A stretch of 64,000 nt of DNA from Plantago elongata (lineage: Eukaryota > Streptophyta > Magnoliopsida > Lamiales > Plantaginaceae), in assembly GCA_036897095.1 (NCBI GenBank), contig JAYMSP010000008.1, positions 62,001 through 126,000 on the forward strand, read 5' to 3'. Numbering within the stretch: the stretch's first letter is position 1; every line of letters begins with the position of its first letter. The position numbers and the translations under genes are program-made. Below are positions 1 to 13,174 of this stretch, one piece after another. The notes beneath the pieces are model-generated. The model searched no databases. It was not told where the DNA came from and was given only the letters and a program-made list of their open reading frames with translations.

Positions 1-1
1 T

Positions 2-58
2 TATCCCGGCAAATTTGGCAGAGAATTAGTTTCGTGGGCGGTGCAGACAGACAGTTGA
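2..58 (+). CDS. Possible 3' end of a gene entering from the left (uncertain)
   Basis: Frame 2 of the window is open for 18 codons from the left edge (…KFGRELVSWAVQTDS) and ends in TGA at 56-58. The residue mix looks like an ordinary protein tail and the sequence after it is AT-rich and non-coding, as a 3' UTR would be. I do not recognise the family. Frame 1 is also open for about 34 codons, so the choice of frame is a guess. Confidence 0.2.
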   Translation, partial: YPGKFGRELVSWAVQTDS

Positions 59-3049
59 ACACTCTATTAGCATTATACAATGTGCTGACATTTTTGTTAA
101 GATGAAGTAACATCTAGATCTGCATTGGAACTAGCAGTGAAGCAAAAGAAGTGTCATATTCCTTGCAGGTAGTCCGGTTAACTAGCTGGCGTGCATCTCT
201 TCGCTGAAGGTTCTGAATTCTGATGACAAGCTATGTTGAGGTATGGCTCGAACTGAACTTTTTTGCAGTGATCTTAGAATACTTTGAAGCGGTACATAGA
301 GTGACGAAAGTGTGTATCCTACCAAATAACAAAAGCCTCACCATCTGTCATTCTTGTGTGGATATATTGAAACATGGTACTATAAAGAATAGGCAAATAG
401 AACAGCTAAGCCATGTCTAATACTTCCAAATCGAAGCTTTTCTGCAGCTACAAGTCATAAGTGGTTAAAATGCTTTAAGTTGAAGGGTTCATTAAGTGAG
501 GATTGACTTTTGAAGTATTTGTTTTGTTTAATTCTTGTGCCCACTTCTCAAGATCCATACTCCATAGTAGTATATTACTCCGTGGCCTCACTGGCAATTT
601 TTTGACCATAAAATTTTTAAGAGCTCGAGAGTTGGACTGAAAAGCATGTTATTGTTCTTTACTTGTTTCAATCCCCGTGTCTTCTTCTCCTGCTGTCTTG
701 TTGTAGGTGAAAGTAACAGTCGACTTCGCGTCTTTGTTTATAATCAACTTGAACTTCATTCACAGAAGGACTTGATCAGGCTGCTTCTTCTATCAAATTC
801 GACCGCGTTTAATGTTCAACTTAGCTTATTTTTGTTCAGAAAATGTCACTGGAATGATGTGGAGCCACACATTTGTTTTGCTACTCGTCTCCATGTCGAC
901 AGATATATATTTAAGTTTCGTAGAATCTCCAAGTTCCAACATCTAATGTTTTCTAATGCAAGTGCTGTCTTAACTTGTGCCACAGTTTACTTGAAGTTCT
1001 ATTTTTGTATTAACTATTAAGTATATTGTAAATCTAATTTTTTATATTATTCGGTTATTGTTAGTGTAGGTTTGTTAATGAGTAATGGTAGATGATAAGA
1101 TAGTTGATAAAGTGTCTAGAGATGATGCATTTAGGCTGATTGGAATGAATATAAACTAATTCCACGCGATTTGAATGGTCACGCAAAGGATTAAAAAATG
1201 CGAAGTGTTGAGTATTGAGCCACACAAAAAACATTGGAAATGGACGAAGATTAGACTACGTTAACCGAGAGAAGAACCCGAATTTTGTGGTCAACATACT
1301 TGAGAGTTGAGACCATGAGGCTCAATGCCTAAACAATCGGCTACTTGGTTTGACTTTTTACCACCTAAACCATTACTTTACCTTTTTTTTAAGGTTAGTA
1401 GTAGTTATATCATTGTTATATGTCTTTTGTATCATTTACATCATCTAATACTGTGGATCATAATTACAGAATTGTTCAATGTTGATAATAATAGATCATA
1501 CCATACATTGTTCAATTTTTGTAGGAATGATTGGGAATAAAAATGGAGTCAATAGCTATTAGCCTATTACAATGTAATATGTAAAACACTAGCTCAAATT
1601 AAATAATTTTAAATGGTTTTAATTCACTTCCAATGGCCTTATGTTTTCACTACTCGATTGAATTTGAGTACAATGTTTGTTAGGTTCGGTTGGGTTTGGA
1701 CTTCTTTTTTATCTTAAAAAACACAAAATTAAATCATTTTTGGGTCTTAGAGTTCGAGCTTTGGGCTCAATTCCAATTCGATCCAATAATTTGTTGTGAA
1801 ATTGACTTGAATTTGAACTAATAACAAGTGCACATGAACAATTTTCCTTGCTAGATTGGGTTTAAGAACGAAGTCCAACATAAACCTGAGTTTCGGGAAA
1901 GCTGTTTTTCGTGTTCACATAGACGAAACCGATCAATCGCGTGCTTGTTCGGTCTCAAGCTAGCCCTTGAAAATTCATTTTAAAATGCATAACAAATTGA
2001 ATGTTTTGGGCCACATCCTCTCTAAAGTCGGGGTTTAGCCAACCAAACGAATGAATGTATTAAACGTTAAGACTCTGCATAGTTTAAGGGATTCCAAAGG
2101 GAAGGAAAATAATTGAAAGTAAAATCAAATTTCTTGGAAAAATGTAGAAGGAAAATCAGTATTTTCCCTTTTTTCTGGTGTTTGGTAGTTTTTCAGTTTT
2201 ACAGGTTAATTAACAGAGTTAATTTTGTGGCATTTCTTCTTCTTTTTTGAACTTTTTTCTTATTTTTTTTCTTTTCAATCTTTTAGTTATGCTAAATGGT
2301 GTACAAGTACAAAATAATGTTATTATTTGACCAACATATAATTGTTAATTACATACAAATTATTATTTGAAACTATAAAACGGAAGTTTAAAATAATTAT
2401 AAAGGTGAAAAGAATTGAGAAAACCGTAAGTATATGTAATTTAATTGGTTTGTGTTAGAATAATTAATCTTTTTATTTTTCAAGTATTGTAAATATTACA
2501 CTGTGTAAATTGTACTTTGTTGGTGAGTATCTATATTTATCGCTACAGTAGAATATGCTTATAGAACTTATTAATAAAGATAAGATATTAACATACGAAT
2601 ATAATATATATTATAAATAAAATAATTTATATATAAATGTATATAGATCAATGTTAATAATAATTATTTTAGATTAAATATATATTCTTTTTAATAAATA
2701 TTAATTTATGTAAGAAAAATTATTAAGAGATAAGAATTTGTTATAATTTTCTCTCTTATCGTTCTTCTCACTTTTTCAGGTTTTTCTACATACTTTTACT
2801 GTTTTCATTTTCCACGTTAAAGATTACTTCATTTTATTTTCTTTTCGTTCAAAATTCCTTAAACCATGCCGAGCCTAAAATTCAATTAAAATCGGATTAT
2901 CATGATAAATTACAAACTAGTCCTCCTTCTCCTTCTATTTCGTAAGCCAAATTTCGGTTTATTCATTTCTTCCATCTCCGATAATAGTCTTGTTGTAGAG
3001 AAAAAAGCAGGAAGAAAACAGAAACGCCATAAACAGAAGAAGCATATCA
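59..3049. other. AT-rich non-coding stretch left of the UPF0426 gene
   Basis: No family-like coding sequence is seen on either strand; open frames at 646-1020 and 2902-3195 have no recognisable motif. Composition becomes very AT-rich at 2300-2760. The last few hundred bases before 3050 must hold the promoter and 5' leader of the downstream gene. Confidence 0.6.
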
Positions 3050-5593
3050 ATGGCGTCATTCTCCCTCTTATCCATTTCCCCTATTCTTCCCGTACGTTCC
3101 ATTCCACTGCACCATTTCAATTTGATTCTTCCCTTTTGTTTGCTTTTGGTTTCATAACTTTTGCTTTTCTCTGTGAAGGTCAATCTGAAAGGTAGAGTAC
3201 AGTTCACACCAACGTTTCCATCCAATAATTCAGGTCGTAGGACTTCAGTAACAAAAGCTGCTGGTGAGTCTGAGGCTTTCAGGTCTTGTCTGTTCAATCC
3301 TGACCAACAGCCCATCCTTAAGGAGGCTATTAAGGTACGTCTACTTTCGGAAAAGTATTAAATAGATCGGGGTATGAGTAAGTTGTAGACACTGAGGTAA
3401 ACAACGTTGGTGAATAATTTTAAATTAAATTCATTTTCCAAGTGAGTGACGTCGTTTATTGTGTGCCACAAGTCTACGATTTACTTGAATCTTGAGCTAC
3501 TATTCACTGAGTGTTACTTGTTTTGTTTACTTTCTGTTTTTGAGTTGCGCAATTTTGTTATACATTTGTTTGTTATTGGTGTTAATCTAATTGTGTACTG
3601 TTTGATCAGTTGATGGATTGACTTGGGGCTACTAGTTGCTTTTGAGCTGTCTAGTTGTCTATTGTTGGGCACTTGGGCTAAAGAGCTAGGGGTATTGTGG
3701 ATTTGTGGTTTCTATAGGATGTGATGTTACACGAATAGCCGGATTCTAGTTCTAGGCATTCCATCGGCAAAACCAGCTGCAGAGCACAGAGCAGATTATA
3801 GTGTATATTTGGATGTCGTATCTAGCGTCTGTTAGAAGTATTACTTTTTTCTTCTTTTGGCATCTTGGGGTTTTGTAGTTTTTGCTGCTGTGTTTGAGAT
3901 AGAGTTCAGTTCAGGTGTGTTTAAGGATTGCTACTTCTAGGACTGGGAGGATACCAATATTGGCAAATGTTGTATAGGGAAGTACTTTCACTTTTTATCC
4001 TTTTAGAGTGAGATTGAACAAGCTCTACTCACTACTGTACGTGACGGCTTCACATAATTATATACCTTTTCCTCAAGCTTATGGAGGTCTAATTCTCAGA
4101 GCAGTGTCGCACTAAGTTTGCAAGCCTGACAACTTTTTAAGATCATTGATCCTATTATTACTGGAAACTTAATATCGAATAGTTAGGATTCTGACATGTG
4201 TAGTGGCAATGCTCTCTTTCAAAGTTGTATTTGGAGGTGAACATAGTGCCTGGATTGGATAGAGTACTAGTGTAGTTTTAGACTTTTAGTAGCTTGGTAA
4301 CCAAGAAAGAATATTCTCCACTATTCTACTCAAAGGTGCAAAGTGTAATATTTCCTTGCAGCTCAAGAGGAGTATTAGAGCAAATGATGTTCCTACTCAC
4401 TCATCTAATCTTGTCAAACCAGGAAGACTATATTTGATAATTGGACATCAATTTATATCTGGGGAGTATGTGTATAATGTTTTCTGTAAAAAACAAAATG
4501 ATATTTACCACGAGGACTGCTGTTGTGATTAGAGCCTTCAAGAGAGCAAAGCTTTTACTCCAATCCATCACTCTATGAAATTAGGTAAAAAATGTCATCC
4601 GTGGTGATTAAAAGGGAAACATGGTGACTTGGGCTTTGTGTCTTGTATGTTGTGTTTCTCGTATATAAGGGAAGAAAAAAGAGAAGATGTAAATCTGAAT
4701 CTAAAGAAATTTGAGATGTACATCTGATTATCTGTATCTGCTTTTTAAGCCTTGTCGTCTCAATACACGCAATTAGTTTACGCAACTTCAACCCACTTTT
4801 GATGCCTGGCTATCTGAATGCTGTAGGTAAATTGAACCTTAATGTCATGGTGATCTGTTAGCCTATGATATGAGCTGATTATGCACTCTAGCCCTTCTTT
4901 CATATTTGGTATACATAACCAGCTAGCTAGCCTGGTCTATCAATGGTACTCTATGCAGTGATGTTGTCTTAGCTTACGAGATAAGATGTGTCAACTTATT
5001 GTCTCATTTTATTGCGAGATGCATTTTCCCCAGAACCCTCTCATTCCCCCTGATAATTTTGGTTAACAAGGTTGATTCAAGGTATGTAATAAGCTAGCTG
5101 AGATTGCCAGTCCTCTCGACTCTGAATAGGCGACTAATTCAACAAGAGGATATGTTTACTTGTTGAGTTGGGCTATGTAGGCAGGACACTGGTCATATTG
5201 ATATTCACCCAATGTTCTCTGTTTGCCAATAATTCGATTTGCTGATGACAATAGTCATATTAGTATATCATCTATACTCACAAGAAAACATAACCATTAG
5301 TTAACTTAAACCAAGGTTACACCAGCTCTTTTCATAGGTTGTCATGAAACCATGTGTCTGCTTCAACTCCATCTTTTTTATAACGCAGGATCCTGATTCA
5401 TGTTTTTGTTACTATGTAGGAACCTGTTGCTTTCTTGGGAGGTATATTTGCAGGGATTCTAAGGCTTGATTTAAATGAAGAACCTTTGAAAGAATGGGTT
5501 GCCCGGACAGTCGAAGCCTCTGGGATTACTGAAGAAGAAATACGTACCAGTGACGATCAAGAAGAAACACCCCAGCAGATCCAGATAGAATAA
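3050..5593 (+). CDS. UPF0426 family protein, predicted chloroplast-targeted
   Basis: Three exons, 3050-3091, 3179-3334 and 5420-5593, join in phase 0 to a 123-residue protein. The first about 45 residues (MASFSLLSISPILP… onward) are rich in Ser, Arg and hydrophobics with few acids, as in a plastid transit peptide. The core FNPDQQPILKEAIK, then EPVAFLGGIFAGILRLDL and EWVARTVEASGITEEE, is the signature I recall for Arabidopsis At1g28150 (UPF0426, chloroplastic); the acidic, Gln-rich tail also fits. The biochemical role of this small plant family is unknown. Intron 2 is long (about 2.1 kb) and has no feature I can name. The start is the first ATG giving a transit-like leader. The short first exon rests on the GTACGT donor at 3092 and could differ in transcripts. 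Confidence 0.85.
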
Positions 5594-6165
5594 TACTACA
5601 GTAGTAATTCGTAAAGTCGTTTAATAGTCGATGATCATTTTTATACAGTGCTCGAGTGTAAAACTCGAACAGAAACTGAGTTGCATTTGCATTACAATTG
5701 ACAAATGACAGGAAGTTGATAGCTACTGTTTGTGTATAAACTATAAACATGGAGGTTCAGTGGCTGTCACTGAATCAAATGTAAGAGATTCAAGGGTGGA
5801 AATTCCCTAGATTAGAGATGTCTTGTGATTTGTGTTTGTACTTGTTACAGGTGCAAGGTAAGCTATTGGGTTGGGATTCGAGTCATTCAGACCTGGAAAG
5901 TAGAGAAACTGATAGTATTGCATTTTAAAATAGAAAATGGGGAATTTTACAAAACTCCATAGGTTTTTCTGTTTAGTAAATGATACAGTATGATGTGTTG
6001 ACTCATGATGGTTTATATACCATTCAGTGCAACACTTAAAACACTTGATAATGCATGACACGACCATATTAAAGTTCGTTAGCCACTTTTAACATGATTT
6101 ACTATAAAAAGAAATAGTTAAAATCTTGTATTTAGAACAGAAAGAAAGAAGTATACTCTATTATG

Positions 6166-6202
6166 ATGCACCTCGAGTTGACTGACTCGAGCCATCATCA
6201 TA
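6166..6202. repeat. Short hairpin
   Basis: The arms ATGATG…CTCGAGT and ACTCGAG…CATCAT face each other across a short loop and give a compact hairpin in non-coding DNA. It lies about 0.6 kb past the stop of the UPF0426 gene. It is too short to be a clear microRNA precursor, and no function is assigned. Confidence 0.5.
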
Positions 6203-6381
6203 AGAATTTTAAATACCATTGAAAAAGTTAAAATTAATTTCAATACATTTTTGACAAATTTCTAGTAACGTGAAAAGAAAGTTTAATTTAAACATATCAG
6301 TACCATGAAAAAACAAAAGACCCATCTACATACATTTCGATTCTTGCATATTAAAATTCATATCGACTTATAAGAGTTGAA

Positions 6382-6425
6382 ATTCTAAACCGGATTATCC
6401 TTCATTCTAAACCGGATTATCCTTT
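6382..6425 (+). repeat. Tandem duplication, 2 x 22 bp
   Basis: Two adjacent 22-bp units containing CTAAACCGGATTATCCTT differ only at the last base. This looks like a recent local duplication in non-coding DNA between two genes. Confidence 0.85.
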
Positions 6426-6859
6426 ATTTACGAGGTTGTTAACATCCGAGTGGGACTAGCAAGTAAAAACCAGTCTATGAACATAATAACATTTGCGGTC
6501 ATTACGTGTAAGGCCTTAAACATGCCAAATTGGACATAGAAAAATAATGACGTAGGCTAGTTCAAATTTGCAGATATTTAAACATTGAAATGAAAAAAAA
6601 CTGAATATTCATTCATTTCTTATTAAAAAAGAAAAAGAATCCAAAATAGTAGAAAACAAACAAAGCAGTAGTAAAAAGAGGAAAAGGGTTGAAGAAGACG
6701 AAATCTGAAAATCTCGCCCCTTTCTTCTTCCTCCCGATCGACGATTCTCGCCGCCACAATCTCCGGCCAACTATTCCGATTCCGAATTCAACTCATACAC
6801 CTCCCAATTTCACTTCGACACAATTTCATTCCATTTCGTTTGCTGTGAATTGACACGGA

Positions 6860-9800
6860 ATGGATTTGGACAAGTGGATAACCAAGGTCAAAGACGGCCA
6901 GCACTTGGCTGAGAACGAGCTTCAGCTTCTCTGCGAATACGTGCGCTTACTTGCTTCCTTGCATTTTCAATATTTGATTTAATGTATTATTTTTGAGAAA
7001 TTGAGAACAATTTGTTTGTTAGAATTGGGGGAAGTGTTTCTTGTCGCATTTGGGTGGTTAGTGGTTAGGGTTTTTCTGCGGATTGGTTTTCTGGTTCAAT
7101 TGAGGTGATTAGCTTAGTGGTTTTAGCTCGGAGAGATTTGTTTTAGCTGGATTGGTGTGTAGTGTTGGTGCCAGTTGCTTGCTTGAGGTTTTATGTTTTA
7201 GATAGGTGATGTGAGGCATTCTTGATCTGGACTTATGTAGTAATTGTTGAATCTGAGGTCGATTTTATATCACATATGGTAACTGGTGCATCGGTAAACG
7301 GGTTCAATTCTTTCTGTGAATGAATCATATGAAGCATTTGTAATCATTGAACCTTTGGTTTGAATTCATGTCATGCATGGAAAGTGATGTACTCAATCTA
7401 TGAGTTGCTCGTTTAGTCAAGAATCAAGATGGGCCGTTGACGATTAATCCCTGATGTACTCAATTTTGGATGATTTTTTCTGTCTAAATTTTTAAGTCCC
7501 AGCTTGTGTGTTATTTTCTTCCTGTCTATTTAGTGTTTTTTTCCAATTGTTGAAGCTGTTGTATGGATAATGTCGATTTATATACAGGTAAAGGAGATCC
7601 TAATTGAGGAGTCAAATGTTCAGCCTGTCAATAGCCCGGTTACTGTGTGTGGGGATATTCATGGGCAGTTTCATGATTTAATGAAACTCTTCCAGACTGG
7701 AGGTCATGTGCCTGACACAAATTACATATTCATGGTACTAAATGTGTTGTTATATGATCATAAGTTCCTTCATATTATACATTTGGTGATTTCGCTTATA
7801 CTGTCTGTTCTCTTGCCAGGGAGATTTTGTTGACCGTGGTTACAATAGTTTAGAAGTTTTTACCATTCTTTTGCTTCTGAAAGCAAGGTGCGTAGTTTGC
7901 TGGTTATCATTTCTTAATATTCAGTTTGAGATGGGTTATGTTGTTATACCAGAAATTGCATGCTGTTGGTCGAATAATTGTGAAGAGAATGTCTGATATT
8001 ATTTGGTGTATCAGTGTTACTGCAAACGTTGAAAGAATGTACTTGAAAAAATATGTATCAATGTATTATGAAACTAAGCTGGGATATGTATCTTTCTATG
8101 CAGTTTCTTATCATTAAAGAGCAATTTCTATCTGTAACTAGCAAGTAGTAACTACTGTTAGGGTCATTGATGCTCTTCTGCTTCCTCAGACTGATAAATC
8201 TGATAAAGCTTCTTCCATTGTAGCATATCCAATAAAAATGGATCAGTTTATACTTAATACTGTAGTTAGCTTAAGCTTATCATTTTACCTTCAAGGGTGT
8301 GGAAAGTTCATCCACGACTCGTCTTCTTGGTTAATTTGGATCTCTATACTTTGAGCAAAAGCACATGATTTTGGTGATCAAACTGTCAGCATATTATAGC
8401 AGATAATTCTATTTATTGGCTATAATCATTATTATCTATTTTCTTGTTTTTTTGCCTGGTAGATACCCAGCGAATATTACTCTCCTGCGTGGAAATCATG
8501 AAAGCAGACAATTAACCCAGGTACTCATCTTGTAACTCTGGCCGTGATATTTTTGTTGTGGCTTACTTTCTGAGTACTTGGGAAAATGTTATATATGAGA
8601 CACATGACATGTAGATCAATTCTCTCATGACTGACCGACTTCATGAATTATATGCAAGCAAAGTTACGTTTCAAGATCTGTTCACTATTCAATGTCACAC
8701 AGCTTCTGACTAGTCTTAAGCACACACACTGATGAAATTACATGGTGCCAAAATTAGAATACTTCCATAACTCACTACATTGATAAATGACATCACACAC
8801 AAAAATCAAGAAGATGGAACCCCTGTTTCTGTTGAAATCACGTTCAGATTCTAGCGAAGCTCTCTCTTTCTCTTCTTGTTTAATGCTCATATTGTAACAT
8901 TTGTAAATTCCCCTGCAATTATTTATTTATCTACAAAAACCAATAATGGTTTACTATGGCTGTAAAACCCCAGTGCATTATTCAGATCTATTATGCTTGC
9001 TTTGTTTTATTCCTTGAATTGTGAATTTTGTAAATAGCCTGTACTCCTTTAGTCGTTTTGTATAGAAATTCTCAGGCTACTAATGCAGTGGCTCAACTCT
9101 CAGAGAGACGACATGGATCTATTTCTGGAGCATCCATATAACTCCAGTTTTGTGATTGCTGGTGACAGGTGTATGGATTCTATGATGAGTGCCAAAGGAA
9201 GTACGGGAATGCTAATGCTTGGCGTTACTGCACAGATGTTTTCGACTATCTAACTCTGTCAGCAATTATAGATAGCACGGTATGCCTTGTTTCTTCTTAA
9301 ATTGAATTTGTGTGATGCATCACCTTCTAGATCATTAAATTATTATGTCTTGATGTGTCTGTCATGTCAATTTAACTACTTGAGTACTTACTGCCTTTGC
9401 TCATTTTGTTTGGTATTGTTAATAAGTGATTCTCTCTTTCAAACAGGTACTTTGTGTGCATGGTGGCCTATCTCCAGATATTAGAACTATTGATCAGGTG
9501 AATGTCATTTTGCGCTTTATTCGTTTTCTAATCACATTACTTGGCAGAAATCTCAAATGAACATTCCTTTACACTATCACTGACATGCTATTCTTTTGAA
9601 ACTATGCACTCGGTTTAGTTCAAGACTTGATTTGGGCTTTGACTAGACTAGCATAAATGATTTGGCATTTTTACGCATGAATATGATCTGCAGTGTATTG
9701 CTATTTTTGTTTGAACTGTGGTGATTCTGGATGCTAGTACACTTGATAAGTATTTTTTCTTTCGGCTCTTATGGGCAGATACGAGTTGTTGACAGAAACT

Positions 9801-10470
9801 GTGAAATTCCTCATGAAGGACCTTTCTGTGACTTGATGTGGAGTGACCCTGAAGATATTGAAACATGGTCAGTTAGTCCTCGAGGAGCAGGCTGGCTCTT
9901 TGGATCCAGAGTCACGACTGAAGTGAGTCAGTGAGAAAGCTTGATGTTGCTTTATATGCAAAATTTGTGACATGAGGATTAGAAAAAAAACCCTCTATTG
10001 CATTTAGAAAGTGAGCATGGCTAACTTGGTTTTTTTTCCGTTGCAGTTCAATCAAATTAATAACCTTGAACTGATTTGTCGGGCACACCAACTTGTCCAG
10101 GAAGGTCTAAAGTACATGTTCCAAGATAAAGGACTCGTTACTGTAAGTTGCTAGATCATGTTATCTTTTGATGTAGATAATTGCACCCTATATGACTTTC
10201 ATTTTCCTGTCGTGAACTTTCAGGTTTGGTCTGCACCAAACTATTGTTACCGGTGTGGAAATGTAGCATCCATATTGAGTTTCAATGAGAACATGGTAAG
10301 AAAGACAACTGCTTATTTCTGACTAGTGTTCTCTAAATTTTATTAAGTATGTCAGTTATTCATGATCTCTGCACTACCTATGTTAGGAGAGAGAAGTGAA
10401 GTTTTTCACAGAGACGGAGGAGAACAACCAGATGCGAGGGCCAAGATCTGGAGTTCCATATTTCCTCTGA
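6860..10470 (+). CDS. FyPP: Serine/threonine protein phosphatase PP6 catalytic subunit (FyPP type)
   Basis: Ten exons: 6860-6940, 7588-7734, 7820-7887, 8463-8520, 9169-9279, 9447-9497, 9779-9922, 10047-10142, 10224-10295, 10387-10470. They encode 303 residues, the normal length for plant PP6 catalytic subunits. The PPP metallophosphatase motifs are intact: GDIHG (49-53), GDFVDRG (77-83) and GNHE (109-112), which bind two metal ions and cleave phosphoserine/threonine esters. The C-terminus ends in PYFL, like the carboxymethylated tails of PP2A-like enzymes. The N-terminus [16 protein letters not shown] is nearly that of Arabidopsis FyPP1/FyPP3, phosphatases known to act with SAL and PP2AA subunits on phytochromes, PIN auxin carriers and ABI5. 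Role here is inferred from that identity. A possible spliced 3' UTR follows the stop. Confidence 0.97.
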
Positions 10471-11647
10471 GTGAAGTTATTTTCAACGTGTAATGTAATT
10501 TTGATACTGATTGCAATGCTGCAGATTCACGTGGGGGACAGGAAGGGTAAAGGACATATTCGCGTAGAGGAACTCCCAGTTATTGAAACTTGGCAGGATC
10601 TTCCTGTTGCTTTTATATAGTTCACCAGATAGCTCGTGTTTGTCATTATCAATGTTTCTGTTAACGTTCATTGTTTGGATAATTGAGAAACATCATTCAT
10701 AATCTAGTAATGTACAATTAGTATCATTTGCCTGATGCTCTCATATAGTGAAATTGCAAAGCATTGCTGTGACTTTCAGCTTTGATAAGTTTATGCCTTC
10801 CGTTTTTTACTTGTGATGATGCTCCCCCCTACACAACGGCAAATGTTGTGTTTGATGAAGTTTTGTGGCCTTGGGAAAATGCAGTATTTTTTACTACCTT
10901 TGCTGGCGATGGTTCTTAATAGTTCGTCACTTAGTTACCTACGTGTTAGTCCTTGTGTAACTGACTTCATTCTACAGTTCACATTTGCATGATCTTGGAA
11001 AAATATAAAAGTTTCAATAAAATCTGGTGATGTTAAGTTTATGAAGTGAAAGATTATGATAAATTGATAATGACTAGTAATTGACCATTCTGTTACGTAC
11101 AAATGCTAAACAAATTGGTACTTCTACACTTCTAACACTGAGATTCAAATACAAATGTAGGTGAACAAAAAGAATCCCTCGAAAGGCTGATAACTAATCT
11201 ATGTGTGGATAAATGAATGAGGGACTTGTGTATATTTAAAGAAACGAACAAACATGTATAATAAGAGTCTGTCTTGTGTGAGACCTCTACATATATAAAA
11301 ACATTGGATATTATGGACTCCTCTATAATTCTAATTACACGACGGCGAAAAGAAAATGTTAGTGTTATACTAGTGGATGGACTCACCTTCAAAAGACAGA
11401 ACATAACAAAACACATCAAATAAGATTTCAACACAGAAGTCAGCTGGAAGGTGAGTCAGTGATGCATAGCTGACCTAACAGAGCTCATTAGTATTCTCAT
11501 GCACATGTCTCTTCATTATTAGGTAAGAAACGCCACAAAGTTTCCTACCAACAAGTAACTGTTGAATATATAAACCAATATCAAATTGTCATAGGAACAT
11601 CACCAATTCACTATATACTACAGCATAGAGGAGACGGGAGAATCTTT
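10471..11647. other. Spacer between PP6 and NHL genes
   Basis: Begins with the 3' UTR of the phosphatase gene, which may contain a small intron ending near 10524. The rest is the promoter region of the NHL gene. A TATA-like box is listed separately; a single TTGACC (W-box core) lies near 11079. No coding signal. Confidence 0.55.
11567..11574 (+). promoter_or_regulatory. Candidate TATA box of the NHL gene
   Basis: TATATAAA stands 74 bases before the ATG at 11648, a normal distance for a plant TATA box with a short leader. Assigned by sequence and spacing only. Confidence 0.5.
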
Positions 11648-12406
11648 ATGACGGACCAGCAAAGAATACATCCAGTAGCAGCCGACGTGGAAGCTCCACC
11701 TCCCACACGGCCACTGATACCCCGGGACTCATTCAGATCGGAAAAAGGCAACCCGGGAATGCAGCAAGTTCCATTCACACGCGCAATACCTACAATGCCT
11801 CCACCCATGAAGCCTCCCAAGAAGGGATCTTGCTGGTGCAAATGTCTCTGTTGGACGATTAGCATCCTAATCCTCCTGGCCATCATTGTTGGAGCCACGA
11901 TAGGAATAATCTACCTCGTTTTCCAACCCAAACTGCCGAACTACTCGGTTGACAATCTGAGGATATCAGACTTGACGCTTAATTTCGACATGAGTCTTTA
12001 TGCGAGGTTCACTGTCAAGATTACTGCTGATAACCCGAATAAAAAGATTGGAATTTACTATGAAAGAGGGAGTCATTTAAGTGTGTGGCACAAAACCACG
12101 AACCTGTGTCAAGGAACAATTCCAAGATTTTACCAGGGGCACCAGAACAGAACAGTGCTGAACGTGGCGTTAACTGGTCAGAATCAATACGGGAGCACTC
12201 TTCTTGAAGCATTGCAGGAGGAACAACAGAGTGGAAGTATCCCTCTGGATTTAAAGATAGATGTGCCTGTGAGGATTGAACTTGGCAAGCTGAAGCTGAA
12301 GAAAGTGAGGATATTAGGCACCTGCAAGTTGATTGTTGATAGTCTATCTACTAATACATTAATCAGCATCAAAGCCAGCACCTGCAGTTTTGGTCTAAAG
12401 CTCTGA
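11648..12406 (+). CDS. NDR1/HIN1-like protein (LEA_2 domain), closest to NHL6
   Basis: Single-exon gene of 252 residues. Residues 1-58 are a basic, proline-rich cytosolic tail. A Cys cluster (CWCKCLCW, about 62-69) sits at the membrane edge and may be palmitoylated, followed by one hydrophobic helix (about 69-92). The remainder is a LEA_2/WHy-type domain with the family signature NPNKKIGIYYE and the end motifs LGKLKLKKVR and CSFGLKL. The layout and the N-terminus resembling QKIYPV…PLVPRGS match my memory of Arabidopsis NHL6. Members sit in the plasma membrane and act in pathogen and abscisic acid or stress responses, often without a known enzyme activity. Absence of introns is normal for the family. 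A single potential N-glycosylation site (NRT) lies in the extracellular part. Confidence 0.92.
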   Translation: MTDQQRIHPVAADVEAPPPTRPLIPRDSFRSEKGNPGMQQVPFTRAIPTMPPPMKPPKKGSCWCKCLCWTISILILLAIIVGATIGIIYLVFQPKLPNYSVDNLRISDLTLNFDMSLYARFTVKITADNPNKKIGIYYERGSHLSVWHKTTNLCQGTIPRFYQGHQNRTVLNVALTGQNQYGSTLLEALQEEQQSGSIPLDLKIDVPVRIELGKLKLKKVRILGTCKLIVDSLSTNTLISIKASTCSFGLKL

Positions 12407-13174
12407 AGGCTTTTATGCATATCACAGTACAAACTCCCCTGAGTTTCCTTTCGGTTCATTCTTTTTATATTTTTCATTCTCCTGAGGCCTTTGCCTTATT
12501 TGGGGAATGTATGTTTTGGTCTGTAAAACAATGTCATGCTGCTTTTTGTTTTTTTTCGGGTCTCTCTGTAGCATAGCATCTATTTTCCATGATTTATCTG
12601 CCTTTTTCAGATGCTTACATCGGCACATTTTCAAGTTCTTCTACGAAGAAAAATCTATGCAACAACTTAATAAATTCCCCTCAGAACAGTACGGAAACAA
12701 AGCAAATGCAAAGTAATATGAGATAAATATGTACTGTCTGCATTATAGAAGTCGAGGCCATTACACAAGCTGCTTGACCACCAGTGGCATATATATTGAC
12801 AAGGGTTTTCTTATGCACAACAGGAACTAGAAGAAAGAGCAGACCAAGGATGCCCATAATCTTTGAGAATTAAAACTAGGCCACACCCGCAACTAGATTT
12901 ATAGATAGCCATCTGGAGTGAAGTTGGCCTGATGGGAAGGAGAGGTGGTTATTATCTCTAACTAGACACAAAATGAGATAAAAGTTAAAAGTAGATAACC
13001 CCGCAAAGTTCTACCCATGATCCACCTAAATTAATTCCAGCCAATAAGCAGGAATGTCAAATGATCAGAAGGCAATCGATAAGATCTGCCAGTATTTGTC
13101 CAAACGAGCTGGTATATTAGGAAATACTTGCATGAGACTTCTGCAGTCCAGTATAAGCATCCATAACCCTTGTT
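12407..13174. other. Convergent spacer, NHL and DUF1308 3' ends
   Basis: The NHL gene (+) and the DUF1308 gene (-) converge here, so this region should hold both 3' UTRs. No open frame with recognisable motifs was found. Confidence 0.6.

Larger units (their letters stand above)
5594..6859. other. Spacer between UPF0426 and PP6 genes
   Basis: Holds the 3' UTR of the UPF0426 gene, a 22-bp tandem duplication at 6382-6425, a short hairpin around 6166-6200, and the promoter and leader of the phosphatase gene. The CT-rich leader just before 6860 is typical of plant 5' UTRs. No coding signal is visible. Confidence 0.6.

Noticed and set aside
646-1020. Open frame of 124 codons near the left edge
   Set aside because: Cys/Phe-rich with no domain; composition matches AT-rich non-coding DNA.
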